Position numbers and translations under genes: made by a program. The notes beneath the pieces were generated by a model. That model saw nothing but the letters and a program-made list of their open reading frames with translations, was not told where the DNA came from and made no database searches. Below are positions 52,092-60,674 of a DNA stretch of 64,000 bases, piece after piece; the stretch's first letter is position 1, and the number at the start of each line of letters is the position of its first letter. The DNA lies in assembly GCA_030584065.1 (NCBI GenBank), contig CP129489.1, forward strand, positions 2,399,497 through 2,463,496, given 5' to 3'. Source of the DNA: Flavobacteriales bacterium (GTDB lineage Bacteria; Bacteroidota; Bacteroidia; Flavobacteriales_F; PHOS-HE28).

Positions 52092-53336
52092 TCACTCCAC
52101 CACTACGCGCGCCGCACGCACCCCGCTATCCGAGGCCAGGCGCACGATATAGATTCCGTTTGCGAGTCCGCGCAGATCGACCAGGACCCGTGCTGCAGCG
52201 CCCGTGGCGGCTATCTGCGCCTCCTTCACGATGCGGCCGCTGCGGTCAACCACCTGCAGCGCGCCCTTGATCAACGGCTCATCGAGCAGCAGGCTCAACT
52301 CGCCGTCGGTGACCGGGTTGGGATACAAGGCGAGGCCGTTTTCGGCCGTCTCCGCCATGCCGGTGGCGCTCACCAGCTCCTGGGTGAAGGTCATGGTGCC
52401 CGTGCTCCCGCCGCCGTAGCCGATGAACACGAGTTTCCAGATGCTGCCCGCGCGGTCCTTCACGAAGTAGGTGCGGTCCTGCGCATACTCGTACTGCATG
52501 AGCGAGGCGTTGTATGTCTTCCAATCGTAGCCGATGATATTGATGGCAGAGTCCAAGGGCTGGCTGGTCCAGAGGGCATCACCGGTCGGCACGCCATCCA
52601 CCTGTGCGGCAAGCACCGACTTGTTCTGGAGAACGCCCGCCACCGCATACGGCGTTGGGGCCGGAGAAGGGATGATGGACGTGTATTTGGTGAACACCAG
52701 GTCCCAGGCATCCGCTGCGGGCTCCAGGTCGACGGCGGCGTTGGTGGCGAAGCTGAAGTAGCCGAAGTTCTTCCCCGGAAAGGCCGATTTCACCAGGGTC
52801 GCATTCTGCTCGTTGCCGCCGTCCAGGTCCGCATACGTGAAGGAGTAGGTACCGGTAGCGAGCGAATTGATACGCAGCTTCTTGTAGATATCGCCCGGGA
52901 ACTTGATGACATACACCTTGGCTCCCACGATGGCGTGGGTGATCATGCTGTAGTCCCCCCAGCCCACATTGAAGCCATTGGCCTGATCCAGGTTGTTGCC
53001 GTAGGTGAGGGCGCCGGCGGACCAATCGATCTCCGAATTGTAGATGGCCGTCCAGCCCGCCTCGTTCGGACTGGTGATGGAACTCCAGTCGGCGAGAGCG
53101 GTGGACGCTTGCCATACCGAGAGGCCCTTGGCGGTATTCACCAGGACGGAGGAGTTGAAGGAATTGATCTCGAAGGCGAGGTCCCATGCGGCAAGGTCAG
53201 TGGTGGCCTGCACGCCATTCTCCAAGCTGTACCAGACCTGCTGGGCATTGGAAGGTCCGGTGGCGATGGTGACCTCGGTCTGAGCGAATGAAGCGGTCAC
53301 AGCGAACGCCAGGGCGAGTGAGAACAGGGGTTTCAT
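52092..53336 (-). CDS. HmuY-family protein with T9SS type A sorting tail
   Basis: The 414-residue protein has a signal peptide (1-18) instead of a lipobox. A HmuY-like domain follows with AAWDLAFEINSFNSSVLV, DAWDLVFTKYTSI and IGYDWKTYNASLMQYEYA. A T9SS tail occupies about 338-414 (LALYPNPVTDGELSL, then NGIYIVRLASD). The three shared blocks show it is a homologue of the lipoprotein encoded at 48755. It should be exported to the surface or medium as a haemophore-like partner. It is the first gene of the receptor operon. Confidence 0.82.
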   Translation of the reverse strand: MKPLFSLALAFAVTASFAQTEVTIATGPSNAQQVWYSLENGVQATTDLAAWDLAFEINSFNSSVLVNTAKGLSVWQASTALADWSSITSPNEAGWTAIYNSEIDWSAGALTYGNNLDQANGFNVGWGDYSMITHAIVGAKVYVIKFPGDIYKKLRINSLATGTYSFTYADLDGGNEQNATLVKSAFPGKNFGYFSFATNAAVDLEPAADAWDLVFTKYTSIIPSPAPTPYAVAGVLQNKSVLAAQVDGVPTGDALWTSQPLDSAINIIGYDWKTYNASLMQYEYAQDRTYFVKDRAGSIWKLVFIGYGGGSTGTMTFTQELVSATGMAETAENGLALYPNPVTDGELSLLLDEPLIKGALQVVDRSGRIVKEAQIAATGAAARVLVDLRGLANGIYIVRLASDSGVRAARVVVE

Positions 53337-53524
53337 GCGGAATTCCGATTTGGTGGCGCAAAGCAACGGCTGACAAACACCCCGGTCCAAGCCCGGGATC
53401 ACTGCAACAGGGCCTGTTCCGTCACGCCTGTGTAAGAACCGGCATGGGCAATGGTCCTCTGCCCCTTCTTGAGCATCCGCAGCGCCGCTTACGGGGCGAG
53501 TCGGGCCGCGCCTACCTTCACCCC

Positions 53525-54145
53525 ATGACCCGGGCGGCCACGATCCTGCTCCTCATTCTGCTCGGTGCATGCAGCGGCCAGCGCGGCTCGGTGCACGAAA
53601 GCGGGCTCCAGCGCAGGGTGCATCGACCGGGTTGGCACCTGGACCTCGGCCTCCGCCGCGAATCCGTTCAACGGGAGCCCATGGCCTCCGTGCAGCGGCT
53701 GGGCGAGCGCCCCCCGCCGCCCTTCGCCGCGCCCTTGCCCGAGCCGGCCTTGCGCCAGCAGCCCTGGCACGCGCTACCTGCCATGCAGCCCGTCGAGGTT
53801 GCCATGGTCTCCGCCCCGCGGCCTGCGGAAGCGCTTCCAGCGTACCTACCGTCAACCACCGCTGACCAGGATCCGGATGACCTGATGCCGAAGAAGCGGT
53901 GGAATGCACTGGCTGTTCCGGCCTTCGCCGCCGGCCTCGGGACCATCGCACTCGGCTTCGGTACCAACCTGCTGGCACTGGTCGGTGCCATTGCGCTAAC
54001 CCTGCTCCTCGCTGGGCTCTCCATCCGCCGCATCCGGCGCAAGGAGCAGGCTGGCAAGGGCTTCGCGTTCGCCGCCTTGATGACCGGGGTGCTGGCGGCC
54101 TTGCTCACCGCCATGTCCATCGGTCGCTACGGCACGGACTTCTAG
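53525..54145 (+). CDS. Small lipoprotein with two C-terminal membrane helices, unknown function
   Basis: The 206-residue protein has a lipobox LLGAC (Cys16), a Pro/Arg-rich middle (about 40-115) and a C-terminal region with three hydrophobic stretches (ALAVPAFAAGLGTIALGFG, ALVGAIALTLLLAGL, FAALMTGVLAALLTAM) resembling small DUF4190-like membrane domains. A lipidated N-terminus plus membrane helices is an odd combination. It overlaps the convergent GluQ-RS gene by 4 bp. I do not recognise the family. Confidence 0.65.
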   Translation: MTRAATILLLILLGACSGQRGSVHESGLQRRVHRPGWHLDLGLRRESVQREPMASVQRLGERPPPPFAAPLPEPALRQQPWHALPAMQPVEVAMVSAPRPAEALPAYLPSTTADQDPDDLMPKKRWNALAVPAFAAGLGTIALGFGTNLLALVGAIALTLLLAGLSIRRIRRKEQAGKGFAFAALMTGVLAALLTAMSIGRYGTDF

Positions 54146-54975
54146 GCTCCGCTCAGCGCCTCAGCCAGCACCAGCGCGGCCCGGTCACGCAGGGCCTCCG
54201 GTCCGACCCCGGCCTTCCGCATGGCCAGCAGGGAGCCCGCGCCCTCGGATTTGGACAGCTTGCGCCCCTCGCCATCGACGACCAGCCCATGATGCAGGAA
54301 GCGGACCTGCCTGAACGCGTCGGCGCCGATGCGCTCTGCGAGGTAGAGCTGGCACGCCGTGGACGGCAGCAAGTCCTGGCCGCGCACGATGTGCGTGATG
54401 CCATGGTCCAGGTCATCCACGAGCGAGGCGATCTGGTAGGCCGGGCGCCCCCCCAGTTCGGCCCGCTGCCGCACGACGGGGTCGGTGAGCAGCTCCGCCG
54501 GCCGCAGCATCTCTGCACCGGAAGGCCAGCGCTCCATGCGCAGCATGGCATCGCTCGGCAGGCGCAGTCGCCAGGCCAGGTGCGGAGCATCGAATGGCAG
54601 GCCCTTCCCCCGGCATGAGCAAGGCCTGCGCCGCAACTCGCTCCGGCTGCAGCCGCAAGCATAGAGGTCGCCCTGCTCCTTCAGGAGTCCGATCACCTCC
54701 AGGTAGCGTGGCATGCGATTGAGCTGCGAGTAAGCCCGTTCATGCTCCCTGCGGTCGCGCGGGCCCTCCGTCCACGCCAGCCCGAGCCAATGCAGCGAAT
54801 CGAAGATGTCATCCACGTACTCCGGCCGCATCCGTTCCGCATCGAGGTCGTCGATGCGCAGCCGCACAGCAGCGCGCTCCCGCATCGCCACCAGTGCTGT
54901 GACGAGGAAGTTGACGGCGTTCCCCGCATGGAGGAAGCCGCTCGGTGTGGGAGCGAAGCGGGTGCGGGCGACCAC
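54142..54975 (-). CDS. gluQ: Glutamyl-Q tRNA(Asp) synthetase (GluRS catalytic core paralogue)
   Basis: The 277-residue protein is a stand-alone class I catalytic domain. It has RFAPTPSGFLHAGNAVNFL (HIGH-equivalent HAGN), RIDDLDAERMRPEY, a Cys-rich insert CGCSRSEL...CSCRGKG that probably binds zinc, and KLSKSEGAGSLLA (KMSKS-equivalent). It lacks an anticodon-binding domain, so it should attach glutamate to queuosine in tRNA(Asp). The start chosen is GTG 54975, because the longer frame begins with a TTG inside the promoter box at 54991-54998. Confidence 0.86.
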   Translation of the reverse strand: MVARTRFAPTPSGFLHAGNAVNFLVTALVAMRERAAVRLRIDDLDAERMRPEYVDDIFDSLHWLGLAWTEGPRDRREHERAYSQLNRMPRYLEVIGLLKEQGDLYACGCSRSELRRRPCSCRGKGLPFDAPHLAWRLRLPSDAMLRMERWPSGAEMLRPAELLTDPVVRQRAELGGRPAYQIASLVDDLDHGITHIVRGQDLLPSTACQLYLAERIGADAFRQVRFLHHGLVVDGEGRKLSKSEGAGSLLAMRKAGVGPEALRDRAALVLAEALSGA

Positions 54976-54990
54976 GGGCGGGAGCGGCCT

Positions 54991-54998
54991 CAAACGTA
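54991..54998 (-). promoter_or_regulatory. Perfect -7 element for the GluQ-RS gene
   Basis: On the minus strand TACGTTTG is a perfect match to TAnnTTTG and lies 15 bases before GTG 54975. It supports that start codon. Confidence 0.6.
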
Positions 54999-55055
54999 GC
55001 CATGCCCATGATGAAAAGCCTTGTTAAGGCCGTGATCGCCCATGCGGCGCGCGCT

Positions 55056-55063
55056 TAACATTG
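55056..55063 (+). promoter_or_regulatory. Candidate -7 element for the histidine kinase gene
   Basis: TAACATTG matches TAnnTTTG at seven of eight positions and ends five bases before ATG 55069. If real it rules out the upstream ATG 55042. Confidence 0.4.
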
Positions 55064-55068
55064 CAGGG

Positions 55069-56403
55069 ATGGGACGCCGTGCGATAGGCACCTTGCTGCT
55101 TCTGGCCACGCTGAGCGTGGTGGGCGTGGTGGTGATCCAGCTCCTCTGGCTCAACCAGGCCTCGCACTACCACCGCGAGCAGGTGGCGCTCAACAAGGAG
55201 CAGGCCTCGCAGCTGGAGAAGCAGTTCAACGACCGGGTGGTGATGGCCCTGACGGACGTGACCGAGCAAATCCTCACCATCAACAAGGACAGCACGGACC
55301 TCTATGATGCGGTGAAGCAGGTGCGGCCCAACTACTTCGCCGTCACCATCAACGACACGCTCCACCCCTATCTGCTGGAGGCCCTGCTGCGCAAGGAATT
55401 CAGCCGCCGGCACATCGCCGAGGACTTCGAGTACGGCATCTACGACTGCTTCACGGACAGCATCGTCTATGGCAACTACGTTTCGCAGGACACGCTGGCC
55501 GGGGACACCATGCCGCACTCGCAGCTGCAGAAGCTCGACAAGGACGGGCACTACTTCGGCGTGTACTTCCCCACGCGGCGCAGCACCCTCTGGGACGAGG
55601 GCGGCGACGTGGGCTGGACCTGGGTCTTCCCCGTGGTGGTCACGCTGATCGTCTTCGCCTTCTTCGCCTACAGCGTATGGGTGATCCTTCGCCAGAAGCG
55701 GCTCAGCGAGATGAAGAACGACTTCATCGGCAACATGACCCACGAGCTGAAGACCCCCATCAGCACCATCGCACTGAGCGCGGAAGTGATCTCCGATCCG
55801 GGCATCCTGGAGGAGCCGGACCGGCTGCAGGAGTACGCGCGCATCATCCGGAGCGAGAATGAGCGGCTGCGCACCCAGGTGGAACGCGTGCTGCAGCTAG
55901 CCACGCTGGAACGGGACACCATCCGCATGAAGCGCGAGCCCGTGGACATGCACCAGGTGGCGGAGACCGCTGCCGACTCCATCAGGCTCCCGGCCCAGGA
56001 GCGCGGCATGCGCGTGGACCTGCGGCTGGAGGCGATGGAACCCACGGTATTGGGCGACCGCGTGCACCTGACCAATGCCGTGTTCAACCTGCTAGACAAT
56101 GCCGTGAAATACGGCAGGCCCGGCACCCCCATCGAGATCCGCACGAGCCGGCGCGGCAATGAGCTGCTGCTCTCCGTGAAGGATGAGGGCATCGGCATCC
56201 GCAAGGAGGACCAGCGCCATGTCTTCGAGCGCTTCTTCCGGGTGCACACCGGCAACGTGCATGATGTGAAGGGCTTCGGCCTCGGCCTTCATTACGTGCA
56301 CCAGATCGCGCTATCGCACGGCGGCGGCGTCAGCGTGCACAGCGAGCCGGGCAAAGGGAGCGTCTTCACCCTGTCACTCCCCCTGAACCACCATCGACCA
56401 TGA
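55069..56403 (+). CDS. Sensor histidine kinase (RprX-like)
   Basis: The 444-residue kinase has two transmembrane helices (about 6-25 and 183-205) around a periplasmic sensor region. The HisKA domain has phospho-acceptor His225 in MTHELKTPISTIALSAEV, and the HATPase domain (about 330-440) has LLDNAVKYGRPG, DEGIGIRKEDQ and GFGLGLHYVHQ. It overlaps the response-regulator gene by 4 bp. The arrangement resembles RprX/RprY of Bacteroidota, but the signal is unknown. ATG 55042 would add nine residues and is a possible alternative start. Confidence 0.9.
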   Translation: MGRRAIGTLLLLATLSVVGVVVIQLLWLNQASHYHREQVALNKEQASQLEKQFNDRVVMALTDVTEQILTINKDSTDLYDAVKQVRPNYFAVTINDTLHPYLLEALLRKEFSRRHIAEDFEYGIYDCFTDSIVYGNYVSQDTLAGDTMPHSQLQKLDKDGHYFGVYFPTRRSTLWDEGGDVGWTWVFPVVVTLIVFAFFAYSVWVILRQKRLSEMKNDFIGNMTHELKTPISTIALSAEVISDPGILEEPDRLQEYARIIRSENERLRTQVERVLQLATLERDTIRMKREPVDMHQVAETAADSIRLPAQERGMRVDLRLEAMEPTVLGDRVHLTNAVFNLLDNAVKYGRPGTPIEIRTSRRGNELLLSVKDEGIGIRKEDQRHVFERFFRVHTGNVHDVKGFGLGLHYVHQIALSHGGGVSVHSEPGKGSVFTLSLPLNHHRP

Positions 56404-57101
56404 ACGACAAAGCGAACATCCTCCTCGTGGAGGACGACCAGAACCTTGGATTCGTGGTGCAGGATGCCCTGAAGCGCAAGGGCTATACCGTGCATCTGGT
56501 GCGCGATGGCAAGGAGGGCCTGAAGAAGTTCAATGAGCAGCCCTATGACCTGTGCGTGCTGGATGTGATGCTGCCGGGCAAGGACGGCTTCAGCCTGGCG
56601 GAGGACATCCGGCTGGTGAACGCCCAGGTGCCCATCGTGTTCCTGACGGCCAAGAGCCAGACGGAGGACCGCATCGCGGGCTTCAAGGCCGGAGGGGACG
56701 ACTACCTCACCAAGCCCTTCAGCCACGAGGAGCTGGTGCTGCGGGTGGAGGCCATACTGCGGCGAACGCAGGGACGCACCGAGGAGGCGCGCACGCGCGA
56801 GCGGTTCGAGGTTGGCGACTACACCTTCGACCACCGCAACCTGATGCTGAGCCATCCCACCGAGGAGCGCAAGCTCACGAAGAAGGAGGCCGATGTGCTG
56901 CGCCTGCTATGCCTGCACGCCGATCAGGTTCTTCCGCGCGAACTGGTGCTGAATATGGTCTGGGGCGACGACACCTACTTCCTCGGCCGCAGCCTCGATG
57001 TCTTCATCAGCCGCCTGCGCAAGTACCTGAAGCTCGACCCCAAGGTGCAGATCGTGAACGTGCATGGTGTGGGTTTCAAGCTGGTGGTGGACCGGGCTTG
57101 A
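56400..57101 (+). CDS. OmpR-family response regulator (RprY-like)
   Basis: The 233-residue regulator has a receiver domain (about 5-120) with phospho-acceptor Asp55 in CVLDVMLPGKDG and the conserved Lys in YLTKPFSHEELVLRV. A winged-helix DNA-binding domain (about 135-230) follows, with LTKKEADVLRLLCLHADQV and FISRLRKYLKLDPKVQIVN. It is coupled to the kinase by the ATGA overlap. It probably controls envelope stress genes; no target site is evident. Confidence 0.93.
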   Translation: MNDKANILLVEDDQNLGFVVQDALKRKGYTVHLVRDGKEGLKKFNEQPYDLCVLDVMLPGKDGFSLAEDIRLVNAQVPIVFLTAKSQTEDRIAGFKAGGDDYLTKPFSHEELVLRVEAILRRTQGRTEEARTRERFEVGDYTFDHRNLMLSHPTEERKLTKKEADVLRLLCLHADQVLPRELVLNMVWGDDTYFLGRSLDVFISRLRKYLKLDPKVQIVNVHGVGFKLVVDRA

Positions 57102-57113
57102 GCGCCCAGTGCA

Positions 57114-57569
57114 TCATCCGCCCGCCAGCAGCCTCTTCACCAGCCCTGCCATCGCGCTGCCATCGGCCTGGCCGGCCCAGCGCTTGTTGGCCTCGCCCAT
57201 CACGCGGCCCATGTCCTTCATCCCATTGGCACCGAGCTCGCCGATCAGGGCGATGACGGCGGACTCCAGCGCTGCGGCATCCAGGCGGACGGGCAGGTAG
57301 GCCTCGATCACCTTGGCCTGCACCTCCTCCTCCGCAGCCAGGTCCGCACGGCCCTGCTGGTGGTAGATGGCGGCGGCCTCGGCGCGCTGCTTGTGCAGCT
57401 TCTGCAGGATCTTCATGCCCACGGCCTCATCCAGCTCACCGCCACCGCCCTCCTTCGTGAGCTCGAGCAGGATGGCGCTCTTGATGGCGCGCAGCGCGTT
57501 CAGCCGGTCCTTCTCCCGGGCCAGCATGGCGGCCTTGATGTCGGAGTCGATGCGATCCTTGAGGTTCAT
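57114..57569 (-). CDS. GatB/YqeY-domain protein
   Basis: The 151-residue protein has the YqeY pattern: MNLKDRIDSDIKAAMLAREK, LNALRAIKSAILLELTKEG and a C-terminal helical bundle (NGMKDMGRVMGEANKRW). The domain resembles the GatB tail of tRNA-dependent amidotransferases, but the stand-alone protein has no proven role. In Bacteroidota it typically follows ftsZ, as here. ATG 57569 is chosen because the extra upstream residues lie in the ftsZ terminator hairpin zone. Confidence 0.92.
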   Translation of the reverse strand: MNLKDRIDSDIKAAMLAREKDRLNALRAIKSAILLELTKEGGGGELDEAVGMKILQKLHKQRAEAAAIYHQQGRADLAAEEEVQAKVIEAYLPVRLDAAALESAVIALIGELGANGMKDMGRVMGEANKRWAGQADGSAMAGLVKRLLAGG

Positions 57570-57585
57570 GGGCTGAAGATCGCTC

Positions 57586-57620
57586 AAAAGGCGATCGGCC
57601 GGGGAATCCCGGCCGATCGC
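57586..57620 (-). terminator. Terminator of the division/cell-wall operon
   Basis: A 13-bp perfect stem GCGATCGGCCGGG/CCCGGCCGATCGC with a four-base loop is followed on the minus strand by CTTTT. It lies between the ftsZ stop and yqeY, so it ends most of the murG-ftsZ transcript. Confidence 0.85.
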
Positions 57621-57640
57621 GGATGCTCGACACTGCGGGC

Positions 57641-59329
57641 TCAGTCCACCCGGTCGTGCAGGTGCGGATTGTTCTTGCTCAGGGTCACGCGGCGCTCGCC
57701 GTTCTCGTCCACGGTCTCGTTGAGGGAGAAGCGGCTGATGCTGCTGTCGGTGCTCTTGGGGCCCTCGTGCAGCTGCTGCTTGCGGCGTACGTAGGCCGGC
57801 TCGCGCTCATAATCGCCCAAGCCATTGGGAGAGCGCATGCGCAGGTTCATCTCCCGCACGCGGGCGATGCGCTCCTCATGATGCTGCTGATGCTCGGCGG
57901 GGCTCACCCGCACCTCCCTCGCCTCAGGCTGCCGGGCCTCCTGGGCCGCGGGGCCTGGCGCGCTGGCCGGCGCGGCACCCACGATGGCAGGGGCCTCCTC
58001 CGCCACGGGGGCCGGCGCCTCGGACTCATCGTACAGGCCATGCACCACCTTCTCCTCGTTCTCCTCCGTGGGCGGATCGGGCGTCACCACGCGCGGGGCC
58101 AAGGGCTCCACCTCGAACTCGATGTAGCGCTGCGTCACGGCGGTCACCGGCTCCGCGCGCTGCTCCGGCTCCGGCTTGGGCTCTTCCCTGGTCTTCAGGT
58201 AGGGCTCCGGAATGGCGGGCTCCTCCACGGCCGGCGGCGGCGCGGGGGCGGCAGGTGCCGATGCCCCGGTGACCGGATTGGCGATGGGCTGGGTGATCAT
58301 CGTGGGGACATCGGCCTCCAAGGGGATCACGGTGCGCTTGGTCCGCTCGGCAATGCCCTCTCCAGTGTCCGGCCTGGTCTGGAAGCCCGTGGCGATCACG
58401 GTGATGCGCAGCTTGGCGCCGAGGCCTTCCTCGTGCCCATAGCCCCAGATCACATCGGTGCCCTCGCCAGCGGCCTTGGTGATATAGGCCGTGATGTCAT
58501 CCACCTCATCCAAGCGCACCTGCTGCTCGCTGTAGGCCATGTTCAGCAGCACGTACTTGGCGCCCCGGATGTCATTGTCGTTCAGCAACGGCGATTCCAG
58601 CGCCAGCTTGGCGGCTTCGATGGCGCGGTCATCCCCTTCCGCCTCAGCCATGCCCATGATCGCCACGCCGCTGCGCGTCATCACGGTCTTCACATCCTCG
58701 AAGTCCACGTTGACGGTACCGGTCTTGTTGATGATATCCACGATGCCGCGCGCGGCGGTGGTGAGCACGTTGTCGGCGTGGGCGAAGGCATTGTCGAGGC
58801 TCAGGTTGCCGTAGAGGTCGCGCAGGCGGTCGTTGTTGATCACCAGCAGCGTGTCGACCGTGTTGCGGAGCTCCTCCACGCCTGCGAGCGCCTGCTTCTT
58901 GCGGCGATGGCCTTCCCATTGGAAGGGCATGGTGACGATGCCGACGGTGAGGATGCCGAGCTCGCGGGCGATGCTGGCCACCACGGGTGCGGCGCCGGTT
59001 CCGGTGCCGCCGCCCATGCCAGCGGTGATGAAGAGCATCTTGGTGCGCGTGCTGAGGATCTGGCGGATCTCATCGATGTTCTCCTGCGCGGCGTCCTTGC
59101 CCTTGTCGGGCACGCTGCCGGCGCCGAGCCCCTCGGTGAGGCCGGGGCCGAGCTGCAGCTTCACCGGAACAGGGCTGATGTCGAGCGCCTGGCGATCGGT
59201 GTTGCAGACGATGAAGTCCACGCCGCGGATGCTTTGCCCGTGCATGTGGTTCACGGCGTTGCTGCCGCCGCCGCCCACGCCGATCACCTTGATGATCGAG
59301 CTGAGCTCCTTGGGAAGGTCGAATTTCAT
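57641..59329 (-). CDS. ftsZ: Cell division protein FtsZ, with long C-terminal extension
   Basis: This tubulin-like GTPase forms the division ring. The GTP-binding region includes GVGGGGSNAVNHMHGQ near 17-32 and the tubulin signature GGGTGTGAAPVVASIAREL near 105. The T7/synergy loop region is followed, from about residue 320, by an extension of some 240 residues rich in Pro, Ala and Glu, making the protein 562 residues against about 380 in E. coli. The very end, NPHLHDRVD, matches the conserved C-terminal peptide of Bacteroidota FtsZ, so the extension is a linker rather than a fusion. Confidence 0.97.
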   Translation of the reverse strand: MKFDLPKELSSIIKVIGVGGGGSNAVNHMHGQSIRGVDFIVCNTDRQALDISPVPVKLQLGPGLTEGLGAGSVPDKGKDAAQENIDEIRQILSTRTKMLFITAGMGGGTGTGAAPVVASIARELGILTVGIVTMPFQWEGHRRKKQALAGVEELRNTVDTLLVINNDRLRDLYGNLSLDNAFAHADNVLTTAARGIVDIINKTGTVNVDFEDVKTVMTRSGVAIMGMAEAEGDDRAIEAAKLALESPLLNDNDIRGAKYVLLNMAYSEQQVRLDEVDDITAYITKAAGEGTDVIWGYGHEEGLGAKLRITVIATGFQTRPDTGEGIAERTKRTVIPLEADVPTMITQPIANPVTGASAPAAPAPPPAVEEPAIPEPYLKTREEPKPEPEQRAEPVTAVTQRYIEFEVEPLAPRVVTPDPPTEENEEKVVHGLYDESEAPAPVAEEAPAIVGAAPASAPGPAAQEARQPEAREVRVSPAEHQQHHEERIARVREMNLRMRSPNGLGDYEREPAYVRRKQQLHEGPKSTDSSISRFSLNETVDENGERRVTLSKNNPHLHDRVD

Positions 59330-59376
59330 GGCCTGGGGGTCTTAAGAGGTGATTGCTGGATCAGGGGCGCTGCGGG

Positions 59377-60669
59377 TCAATCCTCGTCCTCGGGGTTGAG
59401 GAGGTCGGTGGTCTGCTTGAAGACGCTGTTGAAGAAGCTGCCGAGCCGGCTGGGGCCCGCGTTCACCGGCACCTTGCGCTGGGCCGAATCGGGCATGCGC
59501 AGACGGGTCCGGTCGAGGTGAGCGAAGCCCTTCATCACCAGGCCCACGCCTGTGGCGAACAGCGGGCTGGTGACAGCCTCGATCTTGCTCGGGCCGAGGT
59601 GCTCATTGGGATAGCCGATGCGGGCATCCATGCCGGTCATCAGCTCCACCAGGTGCTTGAGGTGCTTGAGCTGCGCGCCGCCGCCGGTGAGCACGATGCC
59701 GGCGATGAGCTGGCTCTCGATGCCGCTGTTGCGGATCTCGAAGTGGATGTGCTCGATGATCTCCTCCATGCGCGCCTGGATGATCTCGGCGAGCATGCGC
59801 AGGCTGATCTCCTTGGGCTCGCGGCCGCGCAGACCGGGGATGCATACCACCTCGTTCTCCTTGTTCTCCTTGGCAAGGGCGCTGCCGAACTTGGTCTTCA
59901 GCAGTTCGGCCTGGTCGCGCATGATGCCGCAGCCCTGCCGGATGTCCTCGGTGACCACGTTTCCGCCGAAGGGGATGACCGCAGTGTGGCGGATGATGCT
60001 GTCGAGGAAGATGGCGATGTCCGTGGTGCCGCCACCGATGTCCACGAGCACCACGCCGGCCTCTTTCTCCTGCTGGCTGAGCACGGCCTCTGCGCTGGCC
60101 AGCGGCTCCAGGATGAGTTCGGTGACGTTGAGGCCCGCACGGTGCACGCACTTGTTGATGTTGCGCGCCGCAGTGACCTGTCCGCTGATGATGTGGAAGT
60201 TGGCCTCCAGGCGGATGCCGCTCATGCCGATGGGGTCGGGGATGCCCTGCTCGTTGTCCACGATGTACTCCTGCGGAAGCACATGGATGATCTCCTCGCC
60301 CGGAGGCATCACCAGCCGGTGGGTCTCCTCCACGAGCTGATCGATGTCGGCCTGCGAGATCTCCACATCCATGCTCTGGCGCATCTTCATGCCGCGGTGC
60401 TGCATGCTGCGGATGTGCTGGCCCGCGATGCCCACGTTCACGGTCTCGATGATCACGCCGGCCATGTCGGCCGCATCGTTCACGGCAGCCTTGATGCTAT
60501 CCACGGTCTTGGGGATGTTGGCCACCACACCGCGGCTCACGCCCTCGCTGCGGGCCTTCCCCATGCCGAGGATCTCGATCTTGCCCTGGGCATTCCGGCG
60601 GCCCACGATGCAGGCGATCTTGGTGGTGCCGATGTCCAGGCCGGCGACGATGTCCTGGTGCTCGTTCAT
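59377..60669 (-). CDS. ftsA: Cell division protein FtsA
   Basis: This actin-like protein tethers FtsZ to the membrane. The 430-residue protein has IVAGLDIGTTKIACIVG at the start (phosphate 1), the SHS2 region at about 85-165, LVDIGGGTTDIAIFL near 202-216 and IVLTGGGAQLKHL near 330. The C-terminus (SRLGSFFNSVFKQ) can form the amphipathic membrane helix. ATG 60669 follows the ftsQ stop by five bases; the longer open frame runs back through ftsQ and is a shadow. Confidence 0.96.
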   Translation of the reverse strand: MNEHQDIVAGLDIGTTKIACIVGRRNAQGKIEILGMGKARSEGVSRGVVANIPKTVDSIKAAVNDAADMAGVIIETVNVGIAGQHIRSMQHRGMKMRQSMDVEISQADIDQLVEETHRLVMPPGEEIIHVLPQEYIVDNEQGIPDPIGMSGIRLEANFHIISGQVTAARNINKCVHRAGLNVTELILEPLASAEAVLSQQEKEAGVVLVDIGGGTTDIAIFLDSIIRHTAVIPFGGNVVTEDIRQGCGIMRDQAELLKTKFGSALAKENKENEVVCIPGLRGREPKEISLRMLAEIIQARMEEIIEHIHFEIRNSGIESQLIAGIVLTGGGAQLKHLKHLVELMTGMDARIGYPNEHLGPSKIEAVTSPLFATGVGLVMKGFAHLDRTRLRMPDSAQRKVPVNAGPSRLGSFFNSVFKQTTDLLNPEDED

Positions 60670-60674
60670 GGTGC

